This document shows, in pieces, positions 7,625-18,716 of a stretch of 59,439 nt of DNA. A program made the position numbers and the translations under genes. The notes below the pieces were generated by a model that did not search any database, had not been told where the DNA came from, and saw only the letters and a program-made list of their open reading frames with translations. Each line of letters starts with the position of its first letter. The stretch's first letter is position 1. The DNA comes from Rhodobacteraceae bacterium (ex Bugula neritina AB1) (GTDB lineage Bacteria; Pseudomonadota; Alphaproteobacteria; Rhodobacterales; Rhodobacteraceae), in the NCBI GenBank assembly GCA_001730095.1, contig MDLF01000034.1:1-59439 (forward strand). The letters run 5' to 3'.

Positions 7625-10477
7625 ATGGCCTTCAAACTGACCGATTACGAAGCCTATGACTTCGCCAACCGGCGCCACATCGGCCCGTCGCCGACCGAGA
7701 TGCGCGACATGCTGCAGGTGATCGGCTTCAAAACCCTGGACGCGCTGATCGACGCAACCGTGCCGCCCGCCATCCGCCAGAAAGAGGCGCTGGACTGGGG
7801 CCCGGCGATGACCGAACGCGACGCTCTCTTTCACATGAAAGAGGTGGCGTCCAAGAACAAGGTGCTGACCTCGCTGATCGGCCAGGGCTACTACGGCACC
7901 ACCACCCCGGCGCCGATCCTGCGCAACATTCTGGAAAACCCGGCCTGGTACACCGCCTATACGCCGTATCAGCCAGAAATCTCCCAGGGCCGTCTTGAAG
8001 CACTGCTGAACTTCCAGACCATGGTCAGCGACCTGACCGGCCTGGACATCGCCAACGCATCCCTGCTGGACGAAGCCACCGCCGCCGCCGAGGCCATGTC
8101 GATGGCACACCGCGGCTCGCGCTCCAAGGCGAACAACGCCGCCTTCTTTGTTGACAAGAACTGCCACCCGCAGACCGTCGCCGTGATCCAGACCCGCGCC
8201 GAGCCTCTGTGCATCGACGTTGTGGTTGCTGATCCCGATGACCTGGACCCGGGTGCCGTCTTTGGCGCCATCTTCCAGTATCCCGGCACCTACGGCCACG
8301 TGCGTGATTTCACCGCAGAAATTGCAGCCATCCACGAACACAAGGGCATTGCCGTCGTCGCAGCCGACATCCTGTCGCTGGCTCTGCTGAAATCCCCCGG
8401 CGAAATGGGGGCTGACATTGCCATCGGCTCCACCCAGCGTTTCGGTGTGCCGATGGGTTATGGCGGCCCGCACGCCGCCTACATGGCGACCACCGACAAG
8501 CTGAAGCGCGCCATGCCCGGCCGTATTATCGGTGTCTCTGTTGATGCGCGCGGCAACAAGGCCTACCGCCTGGCACTGCAGACCCGTGAACAGCATATCC
8601 GCCGCGAAAAAGCCAATTCCAACGTCTGTACCGCACAGGCGCTGCTGGCCGTCATCGCATCCATGTATGCGGTCTACCACGGCCCCGACGGCATCAAGGC
8701 GATTGCCCAGTCGGTGCACCGCAAAACCTCGCGCCTGGCCGCCGGGCTGGAAGAGAACGGTTTCAAGGTTGAGCCGGACGTCTTCTTCGACACCATCACC
8801 GTCGACGTCGGCCCGCTCCAGAAAACTGTCATGGAAGCGGCCGTTGCCCGCGGCGTCAACCTGCGCAAAGTGGGTGAAGACCGCATCGGCATCTCGCTGG
8901 ACGAACAGACCCGCGCCGAGACCATCGAAGCCGTCTGGGCAGCCTTCGGCATCGACAAGAAGGACGACAGCCTTGCCAACCGCGCCTACCGCCTGCCCGA
9001 CTATGCGCTGCGTGAAAGCGAGTATCTGACCCACCCGATCTTCCACAAGAACCGGGCCGAAGCAGAGATCACCCGCTATATGCGCCGTCTGGCCGACCGC
9101 GATCTGGCGCTGGACCGGGCGATGATCCCGCTGGGGTCCTGCACCATGAAGCTGAACGCGACCATCGAGATGATCCCGGTCACCTGGCCGGAATTCGGCA
9201 ACCTGCACCCTTTCTGCCCGGAAGATCAGGCGCAGGGCTACCACCAGATGATTAATGATCTGAACGACAAGCTCTGCCAGATCACCGGCTATGACGCGAT
9301 CTCTCAGCAGCCGAACTCCGGTGCGCAGGGTGAATACGCAGGCCTGCTGACCATCCGCAACTACCACGCGTCGCGCGGCGAAGCGCACCGCAATATCTGC
9401 CTGATCCCGACCTCTGCACATGGCACAAACCCGGCGTCGGCACAGATGGTGGGCTACAAGGTGGTTCCGGTAAAGTCGGACGACAGCGGCAACATCGACG
9501 TTGCCGACTTCCGCGCCAAGGCAGAAGAGCATTCCGCCGATCTGGCTGCCTGCATGATCACCTACCCCTCCACTCACGGCGTGTTCGAGGAAACCGTGCA
9601 GGAAGTCTGCCAGATCACTCATGATCACGGCGGTCAGGTCTATATCGACGGCGCCAATATGAACGCGATGGTGGGCCTCGCGCAGCCAGGCAAGATCGGC
9701 GGCGACGTCTCGCACCTGAACCTGCACAAGACCTTCTGCATTCCGCATGGTGGCGGCGGCCCCGGCATGGGTCCGATCGGTGTCAAGGCGCATCTGGCCG
9801 ACCATCTGCCGGGCCACCCGGAATACGGCACTGCTGTGGGTCCGGTTTCGGCAGCTCCGTTTGGTTCGCCCTCGATCCTGCCGGTCAGCTGGGCCTACTG
9901 TCTGCTGATGGGCGGCGCAGGCCTGACCCAGGCAACCAAGGTTGCGATCCTGAACGCAAACTACATCGCAGCCCGCCTGAAGGATGGCTACAAGATCCTC
10001 TACACTTCGGAAACGGGCCGTGTGGCGCATGAATGCATTCTGGATACCCGTCCGCTGGCCGATGAAGGCAATGTCACCGTCGACGACGTTGCCAAACGCC
10101 TGGTCGACTCCGGTTTCCACGCTCCGACCATGTCCTGGCCGGTGGCTGGCACGCTGATGGTGGAGCCAACCGAATCCGAGCCCAAGGACGAGCTGGACCG
10201 TTTCTGCGACGCCATGCTGTCGATCCGCTCAGAGGCGCAGGACATCATCGACGGCAAGATCGATCCTGAAAACAACCCGCTGAAGCACGCGCCGCACACA
10301 GTGCGCGACCTGGTCGGCGAATGGGACCGTCCCTACAGCCGCGAACAGGCCTGCTTCCCACCGGGCAACCTTGGCGTCGATAAATACTGGCCTGCTGTGA
10401 ACCGGGTGGACAACGCCTATGGCGACCGCAACCTGATCTGCACCTGCCCGCCGATGTCGGACTACGAAGAAGAGTAA
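7625..10477 (+). CDS. gcvP: Glycine dehydrogenase (decarboxylating), P protein
   Basis: PLP enzyme that decarboxylates glycine and loads the aminomethyl group onto lipoyl-GcvH. It is a single-chain 950-residue form with fused alpha and beta halves. The C-terminal half carries the PLP-binding Lys in [20 protein letters not shown] (about K702); the N-terminal motif [10 protein letters not shown] and the segment [13 protein letters not shown] are typical. The start is ATG 7625, with AGGAG about 10 bases upstream, rather than the in-frame GTG at 7598. It ends the glycine cleavage transcription unit and is followed by a repeat element and a strong terminator. A long antisense frame across it is a GC-rich shadow. 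Confidence 0.97.
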   Translation: MAFKLTDYEAYDFANRRHIGPSPTEMRDMLQVIGFKTLDALIDATVPPAIRQKEALDWGPAMTERDALFHMKEVASKNKVLTSLIGQGYYGTTTPAPILRNILENPAWYTAYTPYQPEISQGRLEALLNFQTMVSDLTGLDIANASLLDEATAAAEAMSMAHRGSRSKANNAAFFVDKNCHPQTVAVIQTRAEPLCIDVVVADPDDLDPGAVFGAIFQYPGTYGHVRDFTAEIAAIHEHKGIAVVAADILSLALLKSPGEMGADIAIGSTQRFGVPMGYGGPHAAYMATTDKLKRAMPGRIIGVSVDARGNKAYRLALQTREQHIRREKANSNVCTAQALLAVIASMYAVYHGPDGIKAIAQSVHRKTSRLAAGLEENGFKVEPDVFFDTITVDVGPLQKTVMEAAVARGVNLRKVGEDRIGISLDEQTRAETIEAVWAAFGIDKKDDSLANRAYRLPDYALRESEYLTHPIFHKNRAEAEITRYMRRLADRDLALDRAMIPLGSCTMKLNATIEMIPVTWPEFGNLHPFCPEDQAQGYHQMINDLNDKLCQITGYDAISQQPNSGAQGEYAGLLTIRNYHASRGEAHRNICLIPTSAHGTNPASAQMVGYKVVPVKSDDSGNIDVADFRAKAEEHSADLAACMITYPSTHGVFEETVQEVCQITHDHGGQVYIDGANMNAMVGLAQPGKIGGDVSHLNLHKTFCIPHGGGGPGMGPIGVKAHLADHLPGHPEYGTAVGPVSAAPFGSPSILPVSWAYCLLMGGAGLTQATKVAILNANYIAARLKDGYKILYTSETGRVAHECILDTRPLADEGNVTVDDVAKRLVDSGFHAPTMSWPVAGTLMVEPTESEPKDELDRFCDAMLSIRSEAQDIIDGKIDPENNPLKHAPHTVRDLVGEWDRPYSREQACFPPGNLGVDKYWPAVNRVDNAYGDRNLICTCPPMSDYEEE

Positions 10478-10666
10478 GCCCAGGCTTGCCAGGCCGACTG
10501 CCCCGCTGGCCTGTCTGGCGGGGCATCCTCCAGGCCGAACAATGCGGCTGCATCCCGCATGACCGCATGACCCGCTCAGTGCGGAGAATGAGGTCCAGTC
10601 TCGACCCGCTGACAGCGTGGCACCCGCCTGCTTCAACGACATCAAAGTCATCTTTGGGCAAAATGA

Positions 10667-10709
10667 AAAAGGCGGCCTCTGGGCCCAGCCCATGCGGTAA
10701 ATGTTGAAA
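10667..10709 (+). repeat. 43-bp terminator-proximal repeat, copy A
   Basis: This 43-bp stretch recurs in inverted orientation at 18717-18759. The copies match at 39 of 43 positions. All four differences fall in the loop of a GGCC-loop-GGCC hairpin (10674-10685): TCTG here, CAGA in the other copy, which are reverse complements of each other. It lies between the gcvP stop codon and a rho-independent terminator. With copy B it flanks the restriction-modification island. Confidence 0.8.
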
Positions 10710-10710
10710 A

Positions 10711-10735
10711 GGCGCGCCGAGCTTATCGGCGCGCC
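10711..10735. terminator. Bidirectional rho-independent terminator between gcvP and hsdR
   Basis: A perfect 10-bp stem GGCGCGCCGA / TCGGCGCGCC with a GCTTA loop is preceded by four A and followed by five T. It can therefore stop transcription of gcvP from the left and of the hsd operon from the right. Confidence 0.9.
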
Positions 10736-10768
10736 TTTTTCCTGTTTCTAAGGGTGCTTATGGAGGCT

Positions 10769-13700
10769 TTAGCGACTAACTTCTGTCGCCAGGGCTTCAG
10801 CCTGCTTGAGCACGATTTTGACGGCATCAGTCGTCAGGTCGGGAGGATATCCGTGGCGCTGTAGAATCTTTTTCACAGCAATCCTCATTTTGGCCCGCAC
10901 ATTTTCACGTCGCCACCAATCCGCGCCGGCATTGCTGCGGACGGTTTTCACAAGCTCCGTGGCAATAACCTGGAGTTCACTGTTGGACATGATCTCAACC
11001 GCACTGTCGTTTTGCGCGAGGGCGTCATAGAACGCCCGCTCATCGGCTGTCAGGCCATCCTCGGGCTCTGCGCGCAGATCCTTGGCGATTTCGATCAGTT
11101 CTTGGATGATCTGAAGAGCGTCAACGCTTCGATTGTGGTATCGGGCAATCGCTTGCTCCAAGCGTGTTGAAAACTCTTCCTTCTTGACCACATTGCTGCG
11201 TGTCCTGGCGCCGATCTCTCCATTCAGGAGTTTCTTCAAGGCTTCGACTGCGAGGTTCTTGTGCTTCATGTTTTGAAGCTCGATCATGAACTCCTCTGAC
11301 AGAACGCTGATGTCCGGTCTGTCGAACCCGCAGGCTTCCAGAATGTCGACAACCTCGGTGGAAGCCACCGCGTTGTTGACGAGTTGCTGGATGGCAAAGT
11401 CGGAGCGCCCGCTTTTCTTCCCTTTGCGGTCTGCGTCCAATTTTTCGATGCCGGTCCTGATGGCGGTGAAGAAAGCCACCTCAACTGCATGATCCGTGGC
11501 TTGGGGGCTGCCTGATGCCAGTTTGAATGCTTTCACCAGTGCAGCGACCGCATCCTGGAACCGCTTCACGGAGGCGCCTTCGTCTTCGACGCCCTTGTTT
11601 AGGATGTGCTCAATTGCCGGTGGCAGGATCTTCAGGCGATCTTTCGGTGAGCCATCAAGTGCAAGGGCATAGTCGAACCCAAACAGCTGCTGGCGGGCAA
11701 CATCCAGCGCATCCAGGAACGCGGCAACGGCTTCGGCCTCGCTCACACCTGTCTTCTCCTGATCGGATTGAGAGTAGTGCGCGAGCGCATTCTTGAGGTC
11801 TGAGGCAATCCCGATGTAATCGACAACCAAACCCGCTGGTTTGCCTTTGAACACACGGTTCACACGGGCGATGGCCTGCATCAGCCCATGCCCCTTCATT
11901 GGTTTGTCCACATACAGCGTATGCATGCATGGCGCGTCAAAACCAGTCAGCCACATGTCCCTGACAATCACGAGCTTGAGCGGATCCGCTGGGTCCTTGT
12001 ATCGGTTCCGGATGGCTTCCTGCTTCGTCTTCGAACGGATGTGTGGCTGCATTTCGGATGGATCCGACGCGCTGCCGGTCATCACGACTTTCACCTCACC
12101 AGTATCATCCGTATCCCCGTGCCATTCCGGGCGGGCAGCAACGATGCGGTTATAGACCTCCACGCAAATCCGACGGCTCATGCAGACGATCATGGCCTTG
12201 CCGTCAATCGCCTCAATGCGGGCATCAAAGTGCTTCAGGATGTCAGCAACAACGGCATCAAGACGATTATCAGCGCCGACAAGGGCCTCCACCTGCGACC
12301 ACTTCTTGGCCACGGCATCTGCTTCATCCTCCTCAAGCTCTTCGGTCGCTTCATCGAACTCTTCGTCAAGCTCTCCAGCTATGTCTTCGTTCAGCTCGAT
12401 CTTCGCAACACGGGCCTCATAGTAGATCGGCACGGTTGCCCCATCTTCGACCGCCTGTGCAATGTCGTAGATGTCGATGTAGTCGCCAAACACACCACGC
12501 GTGTTGGCACCAACCAGTTCCACTGGTGTCCCGGTGAAAGCCACATAGACGGCATTCGGCAGGGCCTGGCGCAGCTGATAGGCGAGGCCGTATTTCACAT
12601 CGCCTTCCTTGGTCATCTTCGCGTCGAACCCGTATTGAGTGCGGTGCGCCTCATCCACCATGACGATGACATTCGAGCGATCCGTAATTTCAGGGAACAC
12701 GCCGCCCGCATCCGGCCGGAACTTCTGGATGGTCGAGAAGACAACCCCGCCAACATCGCGGTCCAACAGGGTCTTCACATCGCTGATGCTGTCGGCTTGC
12801 ACCGGCTCCTCTCCCAGGATGTCTTTGCAGCGCGCGAAGGTGGCAAACAGCTGGTTGTCCAGATCGTTGCGATCTGTGAGCACCAGCAATGTTGGGTTTT
12901 CAAGCTGTGGGTCATGCATGACCCGCCCGGCGAGGAAGGTCATCAACAGCGACTTGCCAGAGCCTTGCGTGTGCCAGATCACACCGGCCTTGCCATCCTG
13001 TCCGCGTGCACCGGCGATGGCATCCATAGCTTTGCGCACGGCAAAGAACTGATGATAGCCGGCGACTTTCTTTATCGGGCCCTTGCCTTCATCCTCGAAC
13101 ACCACACACCAGCGCAGCAGGTCCAGCAGGGTCTGATGGTTCAAAAGCCCGCGCGCCAATGTTTCCAACGCGAGATCAGTGCCCGCAGGCACCAGTGTTT
13201 CACCATCCAGTGTGCGCCATGCCAGGAACCGGTCCAGATTGGCCGAGAGCGAGCCATAACGCGCTGTAAATCCATCGCTGATCACATTGAGCAGCGTCGT
13301 GCGGAACAGGTCTGGAATGTCGGCCTTATAGGTCTCAATCTGGTTGAAGGCGGCCTCAATATCCTTACCTTCGGTGCCTTTCAGCTCGATCACCACAAGG
13401 GGCATGCCATTCAGGAAGAGAACCACATCTGGGATGCGCGGCGCCTTGCCGACCACATCCACCTGATTGACCGCGCGCCAATCGTTATGCTGATCGTTCC
13501 AATCAACCAGATGCACAACCGCGCCGCGCTCTTCGCCGTCCTGAACATAGGTGGTTTTGACGCCTTCGACCATCAGCCGGTGAAGGCGGCGGTTTTCCTG
13601 CACCACATCGGTGGTGAACACCGCATCCAGAACTTTTTTCGACGCTTCCACCAAAGCGCGTTCAGGCAGATCGGGATTGATCGCGCGCAAAGCGTCCATC

Positions 13701-13852
13701 AGCACCGGCTCCAGGATGGTATCGCGGTTGCTGGCGCGCAGGGCTGGTTTCACATCGGGGGAAAGCTGCGCACCATGCATCAGCTGACAGCCAAGATCGC
13801 CCATTTCTTCCATCAGGAAGTCTTCCAAATCCGCTTCGTTCAAAAATGCCAT
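10769..13852 (-). CDS. hsdR: Type I restriction enzyme R (motor/nuclease) subunit
   Basis: ATP-dependent translocase and endonuclease subunit of a type I restriction system, 1027 residues. The N-terminal PD-(D/E)xK nuclease core is visible as [19 protein letters not shown]. The helicase domain has Walker A ([10 protein letters not shown]), Walker B/DEAH ([14 protein letters not shown]) and the later VAFTGTP and [13 protein letters not shown] motifs. The C-terminal third is helical and would contact the methylase complex. It is last in hsdM-hsdS-hsdR order, 58 bases after hsdS. The frame is intact, so restriction is probably active. Long plus-strand frames across it (for example 11888-14077) lack recognisable domains and are shadows. 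Confidence 0.96.
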   Translation of the reverse strand: MAFLNEADLEDFLMEEMGDLGCQLMHGAQLSPDVKPALRASNRDTILEPVLMDALRAINPDLPERALVEASKKVLDAVFTTDVVQENRRLHRLMVEGVKTTYVQDGEERGAVVHLVDWNDQHNDWRAVNQVDVVGKAPRIPDVVLFLNGMPLVVIELKGTEGKDIEAAFNQIETYKADIPDLFRTTLLNVISDGFTARYGSLSANLDRFLAWRTLDGETLVPAGTDLALETLARGLLNHQTLLDLLRWCVVFEDEGKGPIKKVAGYHQFFAVRKAMDAIAGARGQDGKAGVIWHTQGSGKSLLMTFLAGRVMHDPQLENPTLLVLTDRNDLDNQLFATFARCKDILGEEPVQADSISDVKTLLDRDVGGVVFSTIQKFRPDAGGVFPEITDRSNVIVMVDEAHRTQYGFDAKMTKEGDVKYGLAYQLRQALPNAVYVAFTGTPVELVGANTRGVFGDYIDIYDIAQAVEDGATVPIYYEARVAKIELNEDIAGELDEEFDEATEELEEDEADAVAKKWSQVEALVGADNRLDAVVADILKHFDARIEAIDGKAMIVCMSRRICVEVYNRIVAARPEWHGDTDDTGEVKVVMTGSASDPSEMQPHIRSKTKQEAIRNRYKDPADPLKLVIVRDMWLTGFDAPCMHTLYVDKPMKGHGLMQAIARVNRVFKGKPAGLVVDYIGIASDLKNALAHYSQSDQEKTGVSEAEAVAAFLDALDVARQQLFGFDYALALDGSPKDRLKILPPAIEHILNKGVEDEGASVKRFQDAVAALVKAFKLASGSPQATDHAVEVAFFTAIRTGIEKLDADRKGKKSGRSDFAIQQLVNNAVASTEVVDILEACGFDRPDISVLSEEFMIELQNMKHKNLAVEALKKLLNGEIGARTRSNVVKKEEFSTRLEQAIARYHNRSVDALQIIQELIEIAKDLRAEPEDGLTADERAFYDALAQNDSAVEIMSNSELQVIATELVKTVRSNAGADWWRRENVRAKMRIAVKKILQRHGYPPDLTTDAVKIVLKQAEALATEVSR

Positions 13853-13910
13853 TGTTTCACCTGCAAATCATTTTTTGGGCACATGGCCCGAACATGGCAG
13901 GGCAGCCGCA

Positions 13911-15221
13911 TCACGCGACCGCCTCAACCTGTTCTTTGGCCTCACCCACGCGCATTTCACCTGACATCAGGCGCGGCAAGAGCGTGTCGCGCAGGTTGGC
14001 GATGGTTTGGTTTTCCTTGGCAAGCAATGCCACTTTGTCCATCCACGGGGCAGCCTCTGCTTCAAATGCCCGGGTAAGCGCCTCGGTAGGCCGCACCAAA
14101 GGCATTGCCTTAATCGTTTTTGAGTTCACTGCAGTTGCGATTGAGGAAGTGCTGGCCAAAGAGTCATAGTCGTATCCTTTAAGCGCACAGAACAGAAAAG
14201 CAGAGCCAAAGGCCGAATCCGCTTGGGGCTTCATGTGGGCGATTGCTTCGTTGGTGCAAATATCTTGGCTGGCAATGCAGACTCGACCAACGGTGAGCTT
14301 GAAACTCAACAGCACTGTCCCTGCCGGTGCTATGGCTACCCTAAAGCCTTTAACAGCCTCGTCGGTAAGCCCCTCTGAAGTTGGCCCGGTGAAGACGCCA
14401 CAAGCTCCCATGTCTTTGATTGAGAGCCAGGGAACTCCCTCGTTGGAAGAGGTGAAATGCTGAGGCTGCTTTCTTGGGGGCGTTTTCCCAATGCTGATGT
14501 TCAGTTCCTGGTCGGCGCTGACAATTTCCCACCCCTCCGGCAGGCCATCCTCGCCGAAGCTGTCGGGGAAGAGAGCGGCAGTGGCTGCGTTCATGTGCGC
14601 GGGGGCGCGGCCTGCGGCTTTGGCGTGGACAGGGTCAAAATCGACGAACCACGACCGATACAACGCCCGCGCCATCTCTTCCAATGTCGCCGCCGTCTTG
14701 CGGTTTACCTCGATCTTGTCATCCAGCGCCCCGAGCGTTGCTGCAATGTCCAACTCTTGCTGATGCCCGAAACGCGGGATCGGCAGGGACTTGATTTGTT
14801 CCGCCCCCAGACGCCCTGTGCCATGGCCCGCTGCGTCTACACGACGAAGCAGCTCAGGTTTTGCAGCCTTCAGGGCATGAAAAAGAAAGCGGCTATCAAT
14901 GTTCTTTGGTGAAAGGGATTTGACATCCTGATTGAACGCCATTGGCTTGCTCAGCATGCAAATTGGAACATCGTTATGCAGGGTCATTCCTCGAACGAGA
15001 ATTAGAATTTCGCCGCCATTCGCAACCTTGGTTCCGTTTTCCGCACCAAGTGTAGTCAAATGATCTTCAGCGTCGTCCAGATATGATGATTTCATATCCT
15101 TGGCACTCACCCAAGGAATATCTCCTCCCCAATACTCAGAGCGTTGTTTTGATGGAGTGCCCCCTGATTTAATTTCGACCAAATCTTTAAGCGGCTCCGT
15201 TCGAGACATACCAACGCTCAT
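13911..15221 (-). CDS. hsdS: Type I restriction-modification specificity subunit
   Basis: DNA-recognition subunit of 436 residues with the usual two target recognition domains. TRD1 lies near the N terminus (LVEIKSGGTPSK ... GDIPWVSAKDM). TRD2 starts about residue 225 (LNISIGKTPPRK ... GVPWLSIKDMG). The central conserved helical region (LGALDDKIEVNRKTAATLEEMARALYRSWFVDFDP) and a C-terminal equivalent (MDKVALLAKENQTIANLRDTLLPRLMSGEM) separate and follow them. The start codon overlaps the hsdM stop by 4 bases (ATGA), so M and S are translationally coupled. TRD1 looks more AT-rich than its surroundings, as is common for exchangeable TRDs. The two-part target sequence cannot be read from the protein. 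Confidence 0.95.
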   Translation of the reverse strand: MSVGMSRTEPLKDLVEIKSGGTPSKQRSEYWGGDIPWVSAKDMKSSYLDDAEDHLTTLGAENGTKVANGGEILILVRGMTLHNDVPICMLSKPMAFNQDVKSLSPKNIDSRFLFHALKAAKPELLRRVDAAGHGTGRLGAEQIKSLPIPRFGHQQELDIAATLGALDDKIEVNRKTAATLEEMARALYRSWFVDFDPVHAKAAGRAPAHMNAATAALFPDSFGEDGLPEGWEIVSADQELNISIGKTPPRKQPQHFTSSNEGVPWLSIKDMGACGVFTGPTSEGLTDEAVKGFRVAIAPAGTVLLSFKLTVGRVCIASQDICTNEAIAHMKPQADSAFGSAFLFCALKGYDYDSLASTSSIATAVNSKTIKAMPLVRPTEALTRAFEAEAAPWMDKVALLAKENQTIANLRDTLLPRLMSGEMRVGEAKEQVEAVA

Positions 15222-16738
15222 ACCAACGCCCCCAGCCGATTCTCGATCTCCTTTTCCAGCCGCTGCCCCTCGGCGAACTGCTGGCGCAGTGCACCCATCA
15301 GCCGAGTGAATTTCTCCTCGAAAGGTTCGCCGTCGTCTTCGACCTCTCCGGCACCGACATATCGGCCCGGGGTCAGGACAAAGTTGTGCTTGGCGATCTC
15401 CTCGGTCGTGGCGGATTTGCAGAAGCCTGCCACATCTTCGTATGCGCCTGCGTCCGGCTCACCGCGCCATGCATGGTAAGCGCTGGCGATTTGTTCGATC
15501 TCCGCGCGCGACAGCTCTTTCTGCTTGCGCGATCCGGGCACCAGCGCGCCCATCTTGCGGGCGTCGATGAACAGGACCTCACCACGCCGGTCGCGCAGCT
15601 TGGCGTTTTTGGCCACTCCGTTGGATTTGTCCTTGGCCAGGATCCACAGGCAGGCCGGGATCTGGGTGCCGTAAAACAACTGCCCCGGTAGGGCGACCAT
15701 GGCGTCCACGGCGTCGCCCTCGACCATGGCGCGGCGGATCTCGCCTTCGCCCCCTGACATGGAGGACATCGAGCCGTTGGCCAATACTACGCCGCCAATA
15801 CCTGAGGCGGACAGGTGCGCATGAATATGCTGGAGCCAGGCAAAGTTGGCATTGCCCACCGGTGGTGCGCCGAATTTCCACCGCGCATCCTCACGCAGCA
15901 GTTCGCCGGACCAGTCCGAGATGTTAAAGGGCGGATTGGCGAGGATGTGGTCGAAGCGTTCATCCGGGAAGGCGTCCTTGAGCAGGGTGCCTTCAGAGTT
16001 CCAGCGGATCTCTGCAAAGATGCCGCGGATGGCCAAATTCATCCGCGCCAGGCCATAGGTGGTGTGGTTGCGTTCCTGGCCGTAGATAGCGATGTCGTTT
16101 TTCTGGCCCTTATGGGCGTCGATGAACTTTTCGGACTGCACAAAGAAACCGCCGGTGCCGCAGCAGGGGTCATAGACGCGGCCTTTGGTCGGTTCGATCA
16201 TCTCGATCAGCGTATCCACGACGGGTTTCGGGGTGTAAAACTCGCCCCCGCGCTTACCTTCGGCCGATGCGAACTCGCCAATGAAGTATTCATAGACACG
16301 ACCGATGAGATCGAAATCCTCGTCGTTGCCAGCCAGCTTGAAGTTGGTGAAGAGGTCCATCAGGCCCGAAAGCATGCCACGATCCATGCTTTCCTTGCCG
16401 TAGACCTTGGGAAGCGCGCCTTTCAGGCTTTCGTTGTCGGCCTCAATCGCGCGCATGGCATCATCAAGCATGACGCCGATCTCCGGGCTTTTGGAGTTCT
16501 TGGCCAGATAGGACCAACGCGCCTTTTCCGGCACCCAGAAGATGTTTTCGGCCAGGTATTCGTCGCGGTCCTCGGGGTCGGAGTATTCATCGGCGGCGAG
16601 CTTGTCGTGGAGACGCTGAAACGACTCAGACACATAGCGCAAGAAGATCATACCAAGCGCCACATGCTTGTATTCGCCGGGGTCCATGTTGCCCCACATC
16701 TTGTCCGCTGCGGCGAAAAGGGTTGTTTCGATGCTCAT
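15218..16738 (-). CDS. hsdM: Type I restriction-modification DNA adenine methylase subunit
   Basis: N6-adenine methyltransferase subunit, 506 residues. The N-terminal helical HsdM_N region is followed by the SAM-binding motif DPCCGTGGFFVQ and the catalytic N-P-P-F motif (ILANPPFNISDW). It forms the M2S1 methylase with HsdS and the restriction complex with HsdR. It is the first gene of the hsd operon on the minus strand; the operon promoter probably lies in the 139 bases between it and the transposase-like gene upstream. I could not pick a convincing -35/-10 pair there. Confidence 0.96.
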   Translation of the reverse strand: MSIETTLFAAADKMWGNMDPGEYKHVALGMIFLRYVSESFQRLHDKLAADEYSDPEDRDEYLAENIFWVPEKARWSYLAKNSKSPEIGVMLDDAMRAIEADNESLKGALPKVYGKESMDRGMLSGLMDLFTNFKLAGNDEDFDLIGRVYEYFIGEFASAEGKRGGEFYTPKPVVDTLIEMIEPTKGRVYDPCCGTGGFFVQSEKFIDAHKGQKNDIAIYGQERNHTTYGLARMNLAIRGIFAEIRWNSEGTLLKDAFPDERFDHILANPPFNISDWSGELLREDARWKFGAPPVGNANFAWLQHIHAHLSASGIGGVVLANGSMSSMSGGEGEIRRAMVEGDAVDAMVALPGQLFYGTQIPACLWILAKDKSNGVAKNAKLRDRRGEVLFIDARKMGALVPGSRKQKELSRAEIEQIASAYHAWRGEPDAGAYEDVAGFCKSATTEEIAKHNFVLTPGRYVGAGEVEDDGEPFEEKFTRLMGALRQQFAEGQRLEKEIENRLGALV

Positions 16739-16877
16739 TCTGCTTCCTCAAAAAGTATCGTTTCTTGCCGATAATATGGTGTCGGAACCAATTTCCCAGA
16801 AACTGTTTTTTCCAAAAAGATGGCGCAACCATAACGCGACGGCTGGTTGATGCAAACCATTGCTGTGCCGCTCAAAA

Positions 16878-18662
16878 TCATGAATAGGACAGAAGATCGC
16901 GGACATAAATCTTCCCCTTTGCCAACCCCAATCGCATCGCTGGAGTTTGACCGTCTCCATCTCGTGGAACCAGCATGTAGTTGTAATAAAACCGAAGGAT
17001 GGCGGCCATCTTCGGAACCATCTCGGGATTGTAGAATGAATAAGCATGCCAGATGCGTTGATCATTGGATGCCGTCGGAACCCCGCGCTCAAAAGCAGGG
17101 ACTCGCCTCCTGGCCAAATTGAAGTATGAATCCACTGGGTGAATGGTGGCATTTGCAAAGAACCTCGCCAATCCGTCCCAGCCCATGTCATCCAAATCAG
17201 TCTTGAGACGGATGGTCTTGAATGGCTCCGATTTCGTGTGGAAGGGCCACGGCACTCCCGACTTGGCAAGCTTTGCGGCTCTTTCGGCCGGAGGAAGGGC
17301 TCGATAGTTCTTCCAAAGCAGAATGAGGGTGATTGCTTGGAAGTCGCTTAAATGCGGGAAATCAGCTTTGACCAAAGCCATGTTTTGAGATTCGGAAGCA
17401 ATGGCATTGGTGAGCATGGCTCGACCCTGCGACGCCAAGGCTTGGCGATCATCATTGATCATCCCTTTCTTGAAGCTGATCTCTGCGACATTCACGCGGC
17501 CTGCTTTGATGGCCTCGACATTAAGGGCGCATACGGCTGCGGCAAGCCCAGACTCATCATCAAGGCAGTAGTTTGCGGTTTTGAAGCGATCTCCGATCAG
17601 CTTCTTCACCAGCATCATGTGAGCAAACTTGAATGCATCGCCCCGGACCCTACTACCATGCCCAGGAAGCCGCAACTTGCCTGCGGTGGCAATATCATCC
17701 TTGGAGAATCGCGCGCCTTGCGAGCGCATGAGAGAATCCTGATACTCAGATGCTGCCCAAAGTCTGGCGTGTTTGCGCATGCAGCGTGCCAAGCCGAAGT
17801 CCCCGCAGTTGGCCATGATGGTCTCAAGGTCATCAGGTGCAACTCCTGCATCATAATCAACAGTGGCAGCCACTACGAACTGGGAGAATTTGTGAACAGT
17901 TGCCATGTGCAGCAGGGGAATTGTCCCGCGCCGCTGCTTAACTGGCCAGTTGACCAAGATTGTCTGAATGTCGGTCGAGAAAAATGGCTTTCGATCCTCA
18001 AAGCAAACATCCAGGCGTTTCTCTCGCTCATGGGCGAAGGCCACTGTCTGTCGATAGAGGAAATCCATTTTGCTGTGGATCTGCTTCAAACTGACATCAT
18101 GGATCTCGCAGATCCGACTCAATGGCACCTTGTTCACCAGGCACTTCATGATTGCGCCAGTGTCATCCGTCGACTTGTGTCGCCGCGTAGGTTTGCCGAT
18201 CGAGAAGGTCTTCTTGCATGATTTGCATTGATATCGAGGATCGCCCTTCGCCGTTTGGCCGAAGGAGGAATATGAGCTTGGGCTTAAGGAGATTGCCACG
18301 CCATGGTTCTCACATGCTGCATTTTGGCAGTGTTTTCCGTTTGTTCTTCTATTCAGGCGGCGAAGTCTCCAATACTCTTCAGCCAAGGCACGGTTGGATT
18401 TCACGATGTTGGATCCGCCACATGAAGGGCAGAAGAAGGACCGCTCCTCGCCCGACCCGCTGATCTTTCCTCGGTCGCCCGATGGATTGGGTTTTCCTCG
18501 TCCATCAAGTGGATCAGGGAAGCGACCGAAGGCTTCGCAGAGCGGGTTTCTGCAGAAGTTGACCGAGAATCCACCAGGGGTTGTCGGTAGCCTTCTTTTT
18601 GCAGCTCTCGAAGATTTCTTCGAGACCTTTGTCGCAGCTTTTACAACTCTCTTCTTTGCCAC
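16878..18662 (-). CDS. Large transposase-like protein with two zinc ribbons, next to hsdMSR
   Basis: About 594 residues from GTG 18662, and not assigned to a named family. The longer frame from 18725 is rejected because its first residues are encoded by a terminator hairpin and the end of a 43-bp repeat. Numbered in that longer frame, it has a Lys/Arg-rich start, then two similar zinc-ribbon candidates: C58-x4-C63...C99-x2-C102 and C133-x4-C138...C167-x2-C170. A likely helix-turn-helix follows (about 180-225), then a region with STDIQTILVNW (D262), VVAATVDYDAG (D290/D292) and YCLDDESGL (D389/D390/E391), suggestive of a DDE/RNase H fold. Zinc ribbon-HTH-DDE order is that of transposases, yet no terminal repeats are evident. 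Its bases are visibly less GC-rich than the flanks. It could be a domesticated or lone transposase, or a DNA-binding accessory of the restriction island. Confidence 0.6.
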   Translation of the reverse strand: MAKKRVVKAATKVSKKSSRAAKRRLPTTPGGFSVNFCRNPLCEAFGRFPDPLDGRGKPNPSGDRGKISGSGEERSFFCPSCGGSNIVKSNRALAEEYWRLRRLNRRTNGKHCQNAACENHGVAISLSPSSYSSFGQTAKGDPRYQCKSCKKTFSIGKPTRRHKSTDDTGAIMKCLVNKVPLSRICEIHDVSLKQIHSKMDFLYRQTVAFAHEREKRLDVCFEDRKPFFSTDIQTILVNWPVKQRRGTIPLLHMATVHKFSQFVVAATVDYDAGVAPDDLETIMANCGDFGLARCMRKHARLWAASEYQDSLMRSQGARFSKDDIATAGKLRLPGHGSRVRGDAFKFAHMMLVKKLIGDRFKTANYCLDDESGLAAAVCALNVEAIKAGRVNVAEISFKKGMINDDRQALASQGRAMLTNAIASESQNMALVKADFPHLSDFQAITLILLWKNYRALPPAERAAKLAKSGVPWPFHTKSEPFKTIRLKTDLDDMGWDGLARFFANATIHPVDSYFNLARRRVPAFERGVPTASNDQRIWHAYSFYNPEMVPKMAAILRFYYNYMLVPRDGDGQTPAMRLGLAKGKIYVRDLLSYS

Positions 18663-18684
18663 AGCCCTGCCTACAAAAGGAAAA

Positions 18685-18710
18685 CACCCCGCCAGATTAC
18701 TGACGGGGTG
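18685..18710 (-). terminator. Rho-independent terminator of the polyamine-type ABC operon
   Basis: On the minus strand, an 11-bp stem with one G-T pair (CACCCCGTCAG / CTGGCGGGGTG) and a TAAT loop is followed by TTTTCCTTTT. It lies about 70 bases after the permease stop at 18780, directly downstream of repeat copy B. Confidence 0.88.
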
Positions 18711-18716
18711 CAAGAC

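Noticed and set aside
7484-10120. 878-codon open frame antisense to gcvP
   Set aside because: High-GC codon bias leaves long antisense frames. The translation has no recognisable domain and gcvP is certain.
11888-14077. 729-codon plus-strand frame across hsdR
   Set aside because: It is antisense to a clear HsdR with all motifs, and its own translation shows no family features.
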